DNA from: Holophagae bacterium
GTDB taxonomy: Bacteria; Acidobacteriota; Thermoanaerobaculia; Thermoanaerobaculales; Sulfomarinibacteraceae
DNA: 11,324 nt
Reading direction: 5' to 3'
NCBI GenBank assembly: GCA_030609785.1
Contig: JAUWTC010000036.1
Coordinates: 1 to 11,324 of the forward strand
This document shows positions 1-7,598 of this stretch, in pieces (position 1 is the stretch's first letter; each line of letters starts with the position of its first letter). Both the position numbers and the translations under genes were made by a program. Below the pieces are notes generated by a model. That model was not told the DNA's origin. It did not search any database and was given only the letters and a program-made list of their open reading frames with translations.

Positions 1-1
1 G

Positions 2-1834
2 CGCGGCCACCAGGCGGCCTATCTGGAGGCTCTCAGGCGACACGGCGTCCCGTACGTCGTCGGCAAGGATCCGAATTACTACCGCACGAGGGAGGTCACC
101 GAAATGATGGCTCTCGTACGCCTGATCCTGGACCCCCTTGACTTCGTGGCCCTGGTCGCCGTCATGCGGTCACCGATGGTCGGCGTGCCGGATGCGGCCC
201 TTCGGCCCTTGTGGAATGCGGGGCTGCCGGGTCAGAGCCTGAGGCTCGGGATCGAGGATGATTCGGACGGCCTTCGACCGATCGTCGAGGCGGCGAGCTG
301 CGAGGTCGAGGCGCTGGACCTGGGAGGGGTCTCTCTCGAGACTTTGGCGGGGTGGCCGGAGGCCCTGCAGACTTTTTTGAAGAAGCTTTCGATCACGCGA
401 CGGTCCTTCGAGGCTGATCCGCCGGATGTCTTTCTGGAGAAACTGCGCCTGCTGATGGTGCCGGAGCCCCTGGCGGCGAGCCGGTTTCCCGGCGCCTATC
501 GGCTGGCCAATATCGATCGGTTTTTCCGTGAACTCGAGGAGGTTTTGGCCGAGGGCAAGACGGCCGACACAGTGTTGCGCCATTTGAGGCGCGCGGAGAG
601 GGAGAAGCCGGACGAGACCAGCGGCCGGCCGCGAAGCGATGCCAAAGGCGTCAGGGTCTTGACGATCCATGGCGCCAAGGGGCTGGGCTTCGATCACGTC
701 TGGCTGGTCCAGACTCATGCGGGAGAAGGATCCGGCGGCCGCGGGGCCCCAACGGCCGTCCAAAGGGTCGGAACGTTCTGGGAGATGACGCTGCAGGGGC
801 GACGCTCGCCGGGTTACCTCAAAGTTGAGGCACGACGGAGCCGGGTGGAGGAGGCGGAGAAGATCCGGCTGCTCTACGTCGCCCTGACCCGTGCGAAGAA
901 GCGGTTGGTGACCGTCGGAAACTGGTTGTCGAACGGGTCCATGTCGGCCTTGCTGAAGAACAGGACCGGCGGGTGGCCCAAGACCGAAGACCTGTGGCCG
1001 GACGAGACGCCGGGTCCCCGAGAGGACCGGAACCAGGCGCGGTGGGTCTGGCTGGACCATCCCCGGTGGAATGCCGAAACACCGATGATCGAAGCTCAGA
1101 TGAATGAGCGGACGGCCATCGATCCTGCCCGGATCGAGAACGACGCTGACCAATTGGACCGCTGGATGGAGCAGGCACGGGAGCACCAGGCCCGACCCTG
1201 GCTGGGCACGGCCTCGGAGGAGGCACACCGGCTTTTCCGGGAAGCCATGGCTGAGCGGCTCGAGGGGGCGGAGGACGAGGTGAAGACTCCCCTTGAGGGC
1301 GGGGCCGGACAGCGCGTGGCCATGGCGGTCGGGACGGCGATGCACGGTCTGCTGGAGCGTTTCGACCACGAGACGAAGGACCCGACGAACGAGTTGGGCA
1401 TGAGGCTGGACGAGGCTTTGGGTTGGTTGGACAGAGCTCTTCCCCATGAGGACCTCAAGGTGACCGCGAGAAGCCGCACGGAGGCCCTGGTCGAGCACTT
1501 CCGCGAGGGCCCTTTGTGGCAGCGGTTTCTGGCCCTCGACGGGTCGATCCTGGCTCGGGAACTCCCGTTCGTCATTGTGCCCGACGCCGGGGGCGCCGTC
1601 GGCGCCGTCACCGGCGTGATCGACCTGGTCTACCGGGATCGGGACACCGGCGAGATCGTCGTTGCGGACTACAAGACCGACCATCTGGCGGATGACGCCG
1701 AAATTCAAGATCGTGCGGCCGTCTACCAGCCGCAGTTGGAGACCTATGCCCGTGCCTTCCAGGAGGCCCTGAACCTCGACGTGACCCCTCGTCGGGAGCT
1801 GTGGTTTGTTTGGAGTGGGGTTGTTGTTGGGTGA
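2..1834 (+). CDS. AddA/RecB-like UvrD-family helicase-nuclease, C-terminal part (5'-truncated)
   Basis: The frame is open from base 2, so the gene starts outside the window; 610 residues are visible. The product should be an ATP-dependent 3'-5' DNA helicase fused to a nuclease, acting in double-strand break resection and recombination in the cytoplasm. Seen: the stretch RGHQAAYLEALRRHGVPYVV and the following VGKDPNYYRTREV are typical of UvrD-type domain 2. Helicase motif V is TIHGAKGLGF (partial residues 221-230) and motif VI is LLYVALTRAKKRL (from about 290). A RecB-family PD-(D/E)XK nuclease follows: GTAMHGLLE with H448, GVIDLV with D541, and DYKTD with D556 and K558. Walker A and motifs II-III lie upstream of the window. 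Oddity: motif V reads GLGF where the family normally has GLEF. The C-terminus is short and GT-rich in DNA. AddA is the likeliest family; a stand-alone UvrD-nuclease fusion is possible because no addB is visible. Confidence 0.92.
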   Translation, partial: RGHQAAYLEALRRHGVPYVVGKDPNYYRTREVTEMMALVRLILDPLDFVALVAVMRSPMVGVPDAALRPLWNAGLPGQSLRLGIEDDSDGLRPIVEAASCEVEALDLGGVSLETLAGWPEALQTFLKKLSITRRSFEADPPDVFLEKLRLLMVPEPLAASRFPGAYRLANIDRFFRELEEVLAEGKTADTVLRHLRRAEREKPDETSGRPRSDAKGVRVLTIHGAKGLGFDHVWLVQTHAGEGSGGRGAPTAVQRVGTFWEMTLQGRRSPGYLKVEARRSRVEEAEKIRLLYVALTRAKKRLVTVGNWLSNGSMSALLKNRTGGWPKTEDLWPDETPGPREDRNQARWVWLDHPRWNAETPMIEAQMNERTAIDPARIENDADQLDRWMEQAREHQARPWLGTASEEAHRLFREAMAERLEGAEDEVKTPLEGGAGQRVAMAVGTAMHGLLERFDHETKDPTNELGMRLDEALGWLDRALPHEDLKVTARSRTEALVEHFREGPLWQRFLALDGSILARELPFVIVPDAGGAVGAVTGVIDLVYRDRDTGEIVVADYKTDHLADDAEIQDRAAVYQPQLETYARAFQEALNLDVTPRRELWFVWSGVVVG

Positions 1835-2023
1835 GAAGATGGGTGGACGCTGAAACTGGATCGGCCCCGCAGAAATGGCGACGTTGCCCCGGCCACATGG
1901 CGCTGAAAACAGTTGTGGTCCACTGCCGCGGATTGCTGTCGCTGTGGACTGCGCAGGTACCTTTGCCAGATTCTGGATGAACCGTTCCCAAAAAGGCCGG
2001 GAAGGCCGGACCTGGCACTGATG

Positions 2024-2052
2024 TTGAATATTTTTTGGACCGAAGAAATAAT
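2024..2052 (+). promoter_or_regulatory. Candidate sigma70-type promoter in AT-rich patch
   Basis: TTGAAT at 2024-2029 and AATAAT at 2047-2052 are separated by exactly 17 bp; they match TTGACA at 4 of 6 and TATAAT at 5 of 6 positions. The patch from about 2020 to 2095 is clearly AT-richer than its surroundings. Transcription would begin near 2059 and run through both inverted repeats and the hexamer array toward the amidase start at 2665. It would therefore give either a long 5' leader of about 600 nt or a separate non-coding RNA. This is pattern matching only. Confidence 0.3.
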
Positions 2053-2148
2053 CGATTTTTCAAACACGTCAATTTCTGCTCAAGACAATGTTAGCAGGGC
2101 CGGTACCGCCGACGCCCAATCTCAAGAGCGCCCTTCTCCGACGGGGCG

Positions 2149-2222
2149 TGCCGGGTGCGACTTTCTTCACCGGGCAGACCTCCCGAAGTCGGTGCCGTTG
2201 CGAAGAAAGTCGATACCGGGCA
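2149..2222. repeat. Inverted repeat 1 (11-bp perfect core)
   Basis: CGACTTTCTTC at 2158-2168 is the exact reverse complement of GAAGAAAGTCG at 2202-2212, with a 33-nt loop. Outside the core, the pairing continues imperfectly toward 2149 and 2222 (TGCCGGGT against ACCGGGCA, with one bulge and two mismatches). AAGTCG at 2186-2191 inside the loop could pair instead with CGACTT of the left arm, so two folds are possible. There is no T-tract after it, so it does not look like a simple terminator. Confidence 0.65.
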
Positions 2223-2279
2223 ACCCTCGGGGAGCGCCTCAGCGATCGAGTCCCGGCCGACGCCGTAGGCCGCCGAGGT

Positions 2280-2337
2280 CATTTTCCTCAAGGGCTATGC
2301 ACTCCCGACCTCTGAAATGTCGCCCTTGAGGAAAATG
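2280..2337. repeat. Inverted repeat 2 (16-bp perfect arms)
   Basis: The 16 bases at 2280-2295 (CATTTTCCTCAAGGGC) are exactly complementary to 2322-2337, with a 26-nt loop. GAGGTC at 2275-2280 could alternatively pair with GACCTC at 2307-2312 in the loop, which would break the main stem. No T-run follows on the plus strand; the minus-strand side is followed by GACCTCGGC, also not a T-run. It could be a palindromic intergenic repeat, a structured RNA element or a remnant of a small mobile element. Confidence 0.75.
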
Positions 2338-2396
2338 CGCCGAGCGGGGCCGTGAAGCGGACCCGAAGGCCGGGGTTGAAGATCAGGAGCCGGGGG

Positions 2397-2602
2397 TCCG
2401 CAAACCGCATCCGCGACCGCATCCGCGACCGGATCCGCAAACCGCGTCAGCGTCAGCGTTCGCAAACCGCGACCGGGACCGCGGCGGCGAACCGCGTCTG
2501 TAAACCGCGGCGGAGACCGCGACCGGGTCCGCGTCAGCGACCGCGACCGAATCCGCGTCCGCGACCGAGACCGCGACGGCGTCTATAAACCGCGTCCGCG
2601 GA
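2397..2602. repeat. Degenerate CCGCGA/CCGCGT hexamer repeat array
   Basis: About 200 bp consist largely of variants of a six-base unit (CCGCGA, CCGCGT, CCGCAT, ACCGCG, CAGCGT), much of it in a 6-bp phase. AAACCGC recurs at 2402, 2439, 2464, 2502 and 2587. Because six is a multiple of three, all frames stay fairly open: the plus strand gives an Arg/Pro-rich peptide and the minus strand an Ala/Asp/Val-rich one. This makes spurious open frames here likely. The array ends about 60 bp before the amidase start. Confidence 0.85.
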
Positions 2603-2628
2603 TCGCCACACCCCCAGCGCCCCTCCCT

Positions 2629-2637
2629 TGCTATCAT
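2629..2637 (+). promoter_or_regulatory. Candidate extended -10 element for the amidase gene
   Basis: TGCTATCAT fits the extended -10 pattern TGnTATAAT with a single mismatch and lies 27 bp before the ATG at 2665. No -35 box is recognisable at the expected distance, where the sequence is C-rich, as can be the case for extended -10 promoters. It would give a short leader of about 20 nt containing the weak Shine-Dalgarno-like GGTGAAGA. Confidence 0.3.
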
Positions 2638-2664
2638 TCAACAGTCCTCAGCGGATGGTGAAGA

Positions 2665-5508
2665 ATGCGTCGAACATTTCTTTGGGTCGTGATTTTGATG
2701 GGAGCGTTTCTGGACGGCGCGTTTGCTCAAGAAACCGGCGAGATGGTTCATTTTGATCATCGAGTCAAGATTCGCATGGAGATCACCGAAACGCTCCTGC
2801 TCAAACAGGTCGGAGCGGTGATCGGGCGGACGTCGGTCAGCGAGGTGAGCCGACAGCCCTTCAATCGCATCCTGCTCAACGGCATGGTCCCCGACCCATC
2901 GTTGATTCTCCAAGTCAGGACCGAATCAGCGGAAGGGGGGTGGAGCGATTGGACTGAAATGAGGCTCAGGATCTTCGAAAACGGTCGTTTCTGGGGGAGA
3001 TTGGATCTCGGCGAGAGGCCGGCTTCAAGAATGCAGTTGCGGTTCGTCAATGGGGGAATCACGACACCGGGAATTTTCGAAATCTACGCGGTCGAGGTCG
3101 ATGATGGAGGCAGAGAGTACGCCGAGGAAGAAGGGGCCGGCGATCGACCGGGACCGCCGATGACGAAGACTGAAGGGACGATCGAGATGCCGCAGATCAT
3201 CAGCCGGCAGGAGTGGGGCGCCCAACCTCCCATCGGAACCTATGTGCCGCACGATCCGTACCGATTGACCCAACACCACACTGCCGGCCGGCGGATCCAG
3301 ACGTTGGAAGACGGACTGGCCGAGATGCGGTTCATTCAGGATTTTCACCAGAATGGGAGAGGATGGCAGGATATCGGCTACCACTTCTGCGTGGATGATG
3401 CCGGGCGAATCTACGAAGGCGTACCGCCGGACTTTCGGGGCACACACACCGGCGGTCACAACACCGGAAATGTCGGCATCAGCCTGTTCGGCAATTTTGA
3501 CGTGGCGGGTGAGATTCCGTCGCCGGCCTCGCTGGACGGTCTGGTCATGATGTGGAGTTGGCTGGCCTTTCACTATGAAGTCAATCCGGACATGCTTTTG
3601 GGCCATCGGGACTACACGTCGACCTCCTGCCCCGGAGACAATCTCTATTCCGAGCTTGGGGAAATGCGCAACGGCATTCGCAAGGCGTTGGAGTTCGGCG
3701 GGCCCTACGTGGCGAATCCCGAACCGCAGCCGTTTTCGCTGGAGGTGTCTCCCGACAGTTTCATCGCTTTTCTTCTCAGGGATGACGAAGAGGGCGTCGA
3801 TGTCAACTCGATCACAGTCCGGGTCAATGGTGATTGGGTGACACCGAACATCACGGGATCCCAGGAAGAGTTATCCGTGAGCTACCAGCCCGTCGTTCCC
3901 TTCCCGAGTTCACGGACCGTCATCGTCGAAATCGAGGCGGCGGACCTGGCCGGTTTTCCGAATTGGATGGACTACTCCTACAGCTTTACGATCGAGGTCG
4001 AGGCACTCTATCTCGAGGTCGAGACCGAGGGCAGCATGAGAAATGCTGAGTTGGAACTCAACGGCGACTGGTCGAGTGACGGCGATGACGTCGACCTGGA
4101 AGACCTTGTTGACGGTCGCCGCCTGTTTACCGTGGACGATGACTGCAGCCACAGCGCTCGTCTTTTCCCTGCCGTCGAGGCTGAGGGAGACTACCGGGTC
4201 TTGATGGCCGTCAATGGGCAATTCCTGGGTGAGAGTGCACACTTCAGATTCGTCAACGCGACCGGTTTGGAACACCCGCATCTGGCGGAGTACAACGGGG
4301 TCTTCGACGGGCGATGGGGTTTGCTCAGTCCAACACCGGTTCATTTTGACAGCGGGGCCCAGACCGAGGCCTTTGTAGAGGTCAGTGGTTTGCCGGACTT
4401 GGAGACCAGACTGGTGCTGGATGCCTTCCGCCTCGAGCGGGTCGACCCTCTTGATCCACCGATGGCACCAACGTTGAAATGGGCTCGGGGGACCGATTTT
4501 CTGCCACGGGAGGTGGAGGTGTGCTGGTATCCCAGTCTGGAAGGTGACATCCTCGGATACCGTCTATTCGTCAGCTCGGATGGAAGGACCTGGGACGATC
4601 CCCTGGTCGATGAAACGACGCTGGGGCCGGCAAGCTCGAGCCATACGATCAGTGTCGAAGGCTCCGCTTCGACGCTCTTTGTTCGCCTGGTAGCCGTCGA
4701 CATCAATGGGATCGAGAGTGTAGAAGGCGATTTCGAGAACTTTCTCAGCCCACCGACGGACACCTACGGCGCCGGTTACGGCTCGGGTCCCAAGATCTTG
4801 ATCGTGGACAATTTCGATCGGCAGGCCAGTTGGTCGGATCTCTCACACGCCTTCGTGCGGAGTCACGGCGAGGCGATTGCAGCGCACCGGTTCAGCTTCG
4901 ACTCGTGCACCGAAACTGCGGTGCAGACCGGAGAAATCACCCTGGGAGACTACGATGCCGTCTTCTATTTCTGTGGTGATGACAGTCGCTCGGATGAAAG
5001 CCTTGCCGCGGCTGACCAGCTCAGGCTGCTCGAGTATCTCCGGCAGGGAGGCAAGCTTTTCGTCTCCGGCTCGGAAATCGGCTACGACTTCAATGCCACC
5101 ACCTCCACCGAGTTGGAGCGAGTCCAGCATCTCCTCAAGGCCACCTACGTCGGTGACCATTCCGGGTCCAACAGGGTCCTTGGTGCTGATCAAACGCCGT
5201 TTGAGGGGCTTGATTTCATCTACGGTACTCTCGATTCCGAGGACACCTATGTGGAGGATTATCCCGACTACGTGTTGCCTGCAGGTGGCGGCCAAGTCGC
5301 CCTGTGGTACGACAATCTCCGTGTCGCTGCGGTGTCCTTTGCCGGGACCTACGGCTCCGGTGATCCGGAGGCTCAGCTCGTTTACATGGCCTTCCCGTTC
5401 GAGACCATCAATCAGCCGGAGGATCGAGCCGCCCTGATCAAACGAACCTTCAATTTCTTCGGCTTTCCGATCCAGGTCGCGAATAGGCCGCCGCTCGAGG
5501 TCGACTGA
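2665..5508 (+). CDS. Secreted PGRP-type N-acetylmuramoyl-L-alanine amidase with Ig, golvesin-like, FN3 and GATase1-like domains
   Basis: The 947-residue product should cleave the MurNAc-L-Ala bond of peptidoglycan outside the cytoplasmic membrane. Seen: a Sec signal peptide (MRRT, hydrophobic core, AFA|Q cleavage after A21) supports this start although the Shine-Dalgarno is weak. A beta-rich N-terminal region (about 25-150) contains WSDWTEM and GRFWGRLDL. The amidase_2/PGRP domain (about 178-345) starts IISRQEWGAQ and keeps the zinc and catalytic set: HHTAG at 204-208, Y239 in DIGYHF, H314 in LGHRDY, T320 and C322 in TSCPGD. After it come an Ig-like domain (about 355-445), a golvesin/xanthan-lyase-like binding domain (about 447-593, ending LVLDAFRLERV), a fibronectin III domain (about 597-695) and a GATase1/ThuA-like domain (about 709-937) opening with KILIVDNFD. 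At the nucleophile-elbow region of the last domain (FVSGSEIGY, 799-807) there is no Cys, so it is probably not a glutaminase. The amidase call is firm; the C-terminal domain names are by resemblance. Confidence 0.92.
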   Translation: MRRTFLWVVILMGAFLDGAFAQETGEMVHFDHRVKIRMEITETLLLKQVGAVIGRTSVSEVSRQPFNRILLNGMVPDPSLILQVRTESAEGGWSDWTEMRLRIFENGRFWGRLDLGERPASRMQLRFVNGGITTPGIFEIYAVEVDDGGREYAEEEGAGDRPGPPMTKTEGTIEMPQIISRQEWGAQPPIGTYVPHDPYRLTQHHTAGRRIQTLEDGLAEMRFIQDFHQNGRGWQDIGYHFCVDDAGRIYEGVPPDFRGTHTGGHNTGNVGISLFGNFDVAGEIPSPASLDGLVMMWSWLAFHYEVNPDMLLGHRDYTSTSCPGDNLYSELGEMRNGIRKALEFGGPYVANPEPQPFSLEVSPDSFIAFLLRDDEEGVDVNSITVRVNGDWVTPNITGSQEELSVSYQPVVPFPSSRTVIVEIEAADLAGFPNWMDYSYSFTIEVEALYLEVETEGSMRNAELELNGDWSSDGDDVDLEDLVDGRRLFTVDDDCSHSARLFPAVEAEGDYRVLMAVNGQFLGESAHFRFVNATGLEHPHLAEYNGVFDGRWGLLSPTPVHFDSGAQTEAFVEVSGLPDLETRLVLDAFRLERVDPLDPPMAPTLKWARGTDFLPREVEVCWYPSLEGDILGYRLFVSSDGRTWDDPLVDETTLGPASSSHTISVEGSASTLFVRLVAVDINGIESVEGDFENFLSPPTDTYGAGYGSGPKILIVDNFDRQASWSDLSHAFVRSHGEAIAAHRFSFDSCTETAVQTGEITLGDYDAVFYFCGDDSRSDESLAAADQLRLLEYLRQGGKLFVSGSEIGYDFNATTSTELERVQHLLKATYVGDHSGSNRVLGADQTPFEGLDFIYGTLDSEDTYVEDYPDYVLPAGGGQVALWYDNLRVAAVSFAGTYGSGDPEAQLVYMAFPFETINQPEDRAALIKRTFNFFGFPIQVANRPPLEVD

Positions 5509-5666
5509 GGGCCACCTCATTTTTGTGTTCGGACCGGGTCTTTCCTGGCTTGAACGCCGATATGCCTGGTGGTCCATCGGATTTCAGGACAAACTGTGGT
5601 ACAAAAAGGAAAGAAGCTCAGCTTCGTCTTTGTTTTCGAGAAAGAACTGATCAATTGGAGGTTCTC
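5509..5666 (+). other. Spacer with 13-bp palindrome upstream of the DUF3857 pair
   Basis: The 158-bp gap contains GAAGCT-C-AGCTTC at 5613-5625, a perfect 6-bp inverted repeat around one base, followed by a T-rich stretch. It could be an operator half-site pair or a weak hairpin; the stem is too short for a confident terminator. I see no convincing -35/-10 pair. The open frame upstream of the true start (from 5523) is best regarded as non-coding leader. Confidence 0.35.
5657..5661 (+). promoter_or_regulatory. Ribosome binding site that fixes the start at 5667
   Basis: GGAGG lies 5 bases before ATG 5667, and the peptide from that ATG is a proper signal peptide. A longer frame could begin at 5523, but its extra 48 residues are hydrophilic, would bury the signal peptide and have no ribosome binding site. 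Confidence 0.85.
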
Positions 5667-7598
5667 ATGTTGAATAGGCTTGTTGGGTTGTGTGTTCTTG
5701 TTCTGCTGGTGAGTACTCTAGGGTCAGCGGCCTCGTGGCCCGACATCCCCGAGTCGGATCGGAAACTGGTCGAGGTGCCGGGCTCTCCCAACTCAGCAGC
5801 TGTGGTGCTTTTCAGGGAGGGCAGGGTTTTTCTCTCCGAAGACAGCCGGTCGTCCTTTCTCGAAGTCTACACCCGGATCAAGATCTTGACTCAAGAAGGT
5901 GTTGACTACGGTTCGATCTCCATTTCGTCGTCGGACTACATGAGGGTCAAAAACCTGGAGGGGCGAACCCACCTCCCCGGAGGGAAGATCGTCGTACTTC
6001 CCAAGGACGCAACCTTCAAGAAGGAGTACTCGGACTATTACGGTTCCTCCGTCGTGTCGTGTGCCTTGCCCGAAGTTGTCGAAGGGGCGATCGTCGAGTA
6101 CCGCTATCGAACCTATTTTGACTCGATCTTCTTTCCCAGAATGTGGTATTTCCAGGCGGAAATTCCGACGCTGGTCAGTACCGTCGCCTTTGAGATTCCC
6201 CACAATATCGCTTTTGCACCCCTGGTTTATAAGACCCTGCCCAACGTGGAGTTCAAAGAGGAGTTTCGGGAGACGGTCAGTGGAGGTCGGCTGACCTACT
6301 CGGCCATGAACCTTCCTCCGGTTCCAGATGAGCCCTCACGTTTCCCCTTCCGTGATCTGGCCTATCGCGCCATGTTGTTGCCGACCTCTAGACGGGGGAG
6401 TGACGGCATGAAAATCTCGTTGTTCGATACCTGGAAGAATACGGTTGACGTCGTCTGGGGATATCGGGATTGGGGTTATGGTCATTTCTTCGGGGACACC
6501 GGATCGGCCAAGAAGCAGGCCAAGGCGGTGGCATCAGGGACCGCTTCCGAGGTCGCACCAAAGGTTTTTCGATGGGTTCGTGACGAGATCGATACCGAGC
6601 CCTTCGGAAATGTCTGGGTTGGAGAAACGTCCGCGGACGATGTTGTCAAGGACCGGAAGGGCGATCTGACCGAGAAGGCCCTGCTGCTCCACGTCATGCT
6701 CAAGGCGGTGCACATCGATAGTGAACTGGTCTGGGTCAATCCCAAGAATCGCAGCAGGGTCGAGCAGAACATCCCGAACCCGGAGCAGTTCTCCCGGGTC
6801 ATTGTGGTTGCCCATGTGAACGGAAAGCAGGTGTGGCTCGATCCGACCGATCGAACCCTGTCCTTTGGGAAGCTCAAGCCCTCGATGCAGGGAGTGCCTT
6901 GCCTGATAGTTGAAAAGAAGAAACAGGAGTGGAGTGTGACCCCTCACCTGCCGGCGGAGGGTTCGACTCGTGAGGCGGTTCTCGATCTGGGGATCGATGG
7001 AGATGGACGGGTGACCGGAGCGGGCCGACTGAACCTGACGGGCAATCATGCGTGGTTGAGGCTTGAATGGAAAGACTCTGAAGCTGCAATCAACGAGGCC
7101 TGGACGGAGTGGGTCGAGGATTCGTACGAGAACTTCGATATCACCGAGGTCGTCGTGACCGAGTCCATTGAGAACCAGCTGGTAACGGTGAGTTGGAAGA
7201 TGAGCCAGCGGGACGACGATGTCATTGCGGACGAGGTGGTCCTCTTTCCGGCGGAGCCCCTCAGTGTGGGTTCCAATCCCTATACTCTGGCCCCCAACCA
7301 GCGCTGGACTCCGTTACAACTCAGTTTTGCCGATGTCGATCGCGTGGTTTTGAACCTCAGTTGGCCGGAAGGGTGGGTACTGGATGGGGAACCCGCCCTG
7401 GGGAAGTTTTCGAACGATGCCGGGGCCCTGGCCACTTCGATGGAGATCAACGAGGCGGAGCGAAGGGTCTCATTGACGAGGGAATTGACGATTTCCAAGA
7501 TGGAGTTCATCGGAAGCGGCCCCTACGGGAACCTGAGGGATTTGTATATTGCGGCCCTTGAAAACGATGCCGAGGAATTGATCGTGGTTGCCGAATAA
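5667..7598 (+). CDS. Secreted DUF3857 / transglutaminase-fold protein, catalytic Cys and His lost
   Basis: The 643-residue product has a signal peptide (MLNRLVG, hydrophobic stretch, cleavage near A21/A22), so it is exported. A DUF3857 domain (about 30-195) includes RIKILTQEGVDYGSISI and an LPGGKIVVLP segment like the family's PDG strand. A transglutaminase-like fold follows (about 290-410), then a C-terminal beta-rich region to the end (GPYGNLRDLY near the C-terminus). The family's GDCKDKA nucleophile motif reads GDLTEKA here, with L334 in place of Cys. The FNHVI histidine motif reads FSRVIV, with R377 in place of His. Only the Asp motif WLDPTD (D392) remains. It is therefore probably a non-catalytic pseudo-transglutaminase with a structural or binding role. 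The reading frame is intact and full length, so it is not a decayed gene. The next gene is its paralogue, one base overlapping. Substrate and pathway are unknown. Confidence 0.88.
   Translation: MLNRLVGLCVLVLLVSTLGSAASWPDIPESDRKLVEVPGSPNSAAVVLFREGRVFLSEDSRSSFLEVYTRIKILTQEGVDYGSISISSSDYMRVKNLEGRTHLPGGKIVVLPKDATFKKEYSDYYGSSVVSCALPEVVEGAIVEYRYRTYFDSIFFPRMWYFQAEIPTLVSTVAFEIPHNIAFAPLVYKTLPNVEFKEEFRETVSGGRLTYSAMNLPPVPDEPSRFPFRDLAYRAMLLPTSRRGSDGMKISLFDTWKNTVDVVWGYRDWGYGHFFGDTGSAKKQAKAVASGTASEVAPKVFRWVRDEIDTEPFGNVWVGETSADDVVKDRKGDLTEKALLLHVMLKAVHIDSELVWVNPKNRSRVEQNIPNPEQFSRVIVVAHVNGKQVWLDPTDRTLSFGKLKPSMQGVPCLIVEKKKQEWSVTPHLPAEGSTREAVLDLGIDGDGRVTGAGRLNLTGNHAWLRLEWKDSEAAINEAWTEWVEDSYENFDITEVVVTESIENQLVTVSWKMSQRDDDVIADEVVLFPAEPLSVGSNPYTLAPNQRWTPLQLSFADVDRVVLNLSWPEGWVLDGEPALGKFSNDAGALATSMEINEAERRVSLTRELTISKMEFIGSGPYGNLRDLYIAALENDAEELIVVAE

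Larger units (their letters stand above)
1835..2664. other. 830-bp spacer without a convincing gene
   Basis: No open frame here resembles a known protein. Short frames on both strands are Arg/Pro-rich or Ala/Asp/Val-rich by-products of repeats, or lack codon-like texture. In order, the spacer holds a GT-rich run just after the helicase stop, an AT-rich patch with a sigma70-like promoter candidate (2024-2052), two inverted repeats (2149-2221 and 2280-2337), a hexamer-type repeat array (about 2397-2602) and an extended -10 candidate (2629-2637). It separates two co-oriented genes, and the repeats make readthrough from the helicase gene uncertain. Confidence 0.7.

Noticed and set aside
170..1708. 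Long minus-strand open frame (512 codons) opposite the helicase
   Set aside because: It is antisense to a gene with clear helicase and nuclease motifs; GC-rich codon bias keeps this frame open. The peptide has no recognisable domain.
2091..2291. Minus-strand 66-codon frame spanning the inverted repeats
   Set aside because: Could be a small protein, but no start signal or recognised family; the DNA-level inverted repeats explain the segment better. A genome-wide search for copies would decide.
2352..2588. Arg/Pro-rich plus-strand frame
   Set aside because: It is a translation of the six-base repeat array, without ribosome binding site or homology-like features.
2397..2602. CRISPR array
   Set aside because: The repeat is a short six-base unit without regular spacers and no cas gene is nearby.
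2383..2637. Ala/Asp/Val-rich minus-strand frame
   Set aside because: The other-strand translation of the same repeat array.
4843..5577. Minus-strand open frame of 244 codons opposite the amidase C-terminus
   Set aside because: Antisense to the GATase1-like domain; no domain or start signal.
5613..5625. Intrinsic terminator after the amidase gene
   Set aside because: The palindrome GAAGCT-C-AGCTTC leaves almost no loop and only a four-base stem once folded, and the T-rich tail is broken.
5523..5666. Upstream extension of the first DUF3857 gene to ATG 5523
   Set aside because: The extension is hydrophilic, hides the signal peptide and lacks a ribosome binding site, whereas GGAGG precedes ATG 5667.
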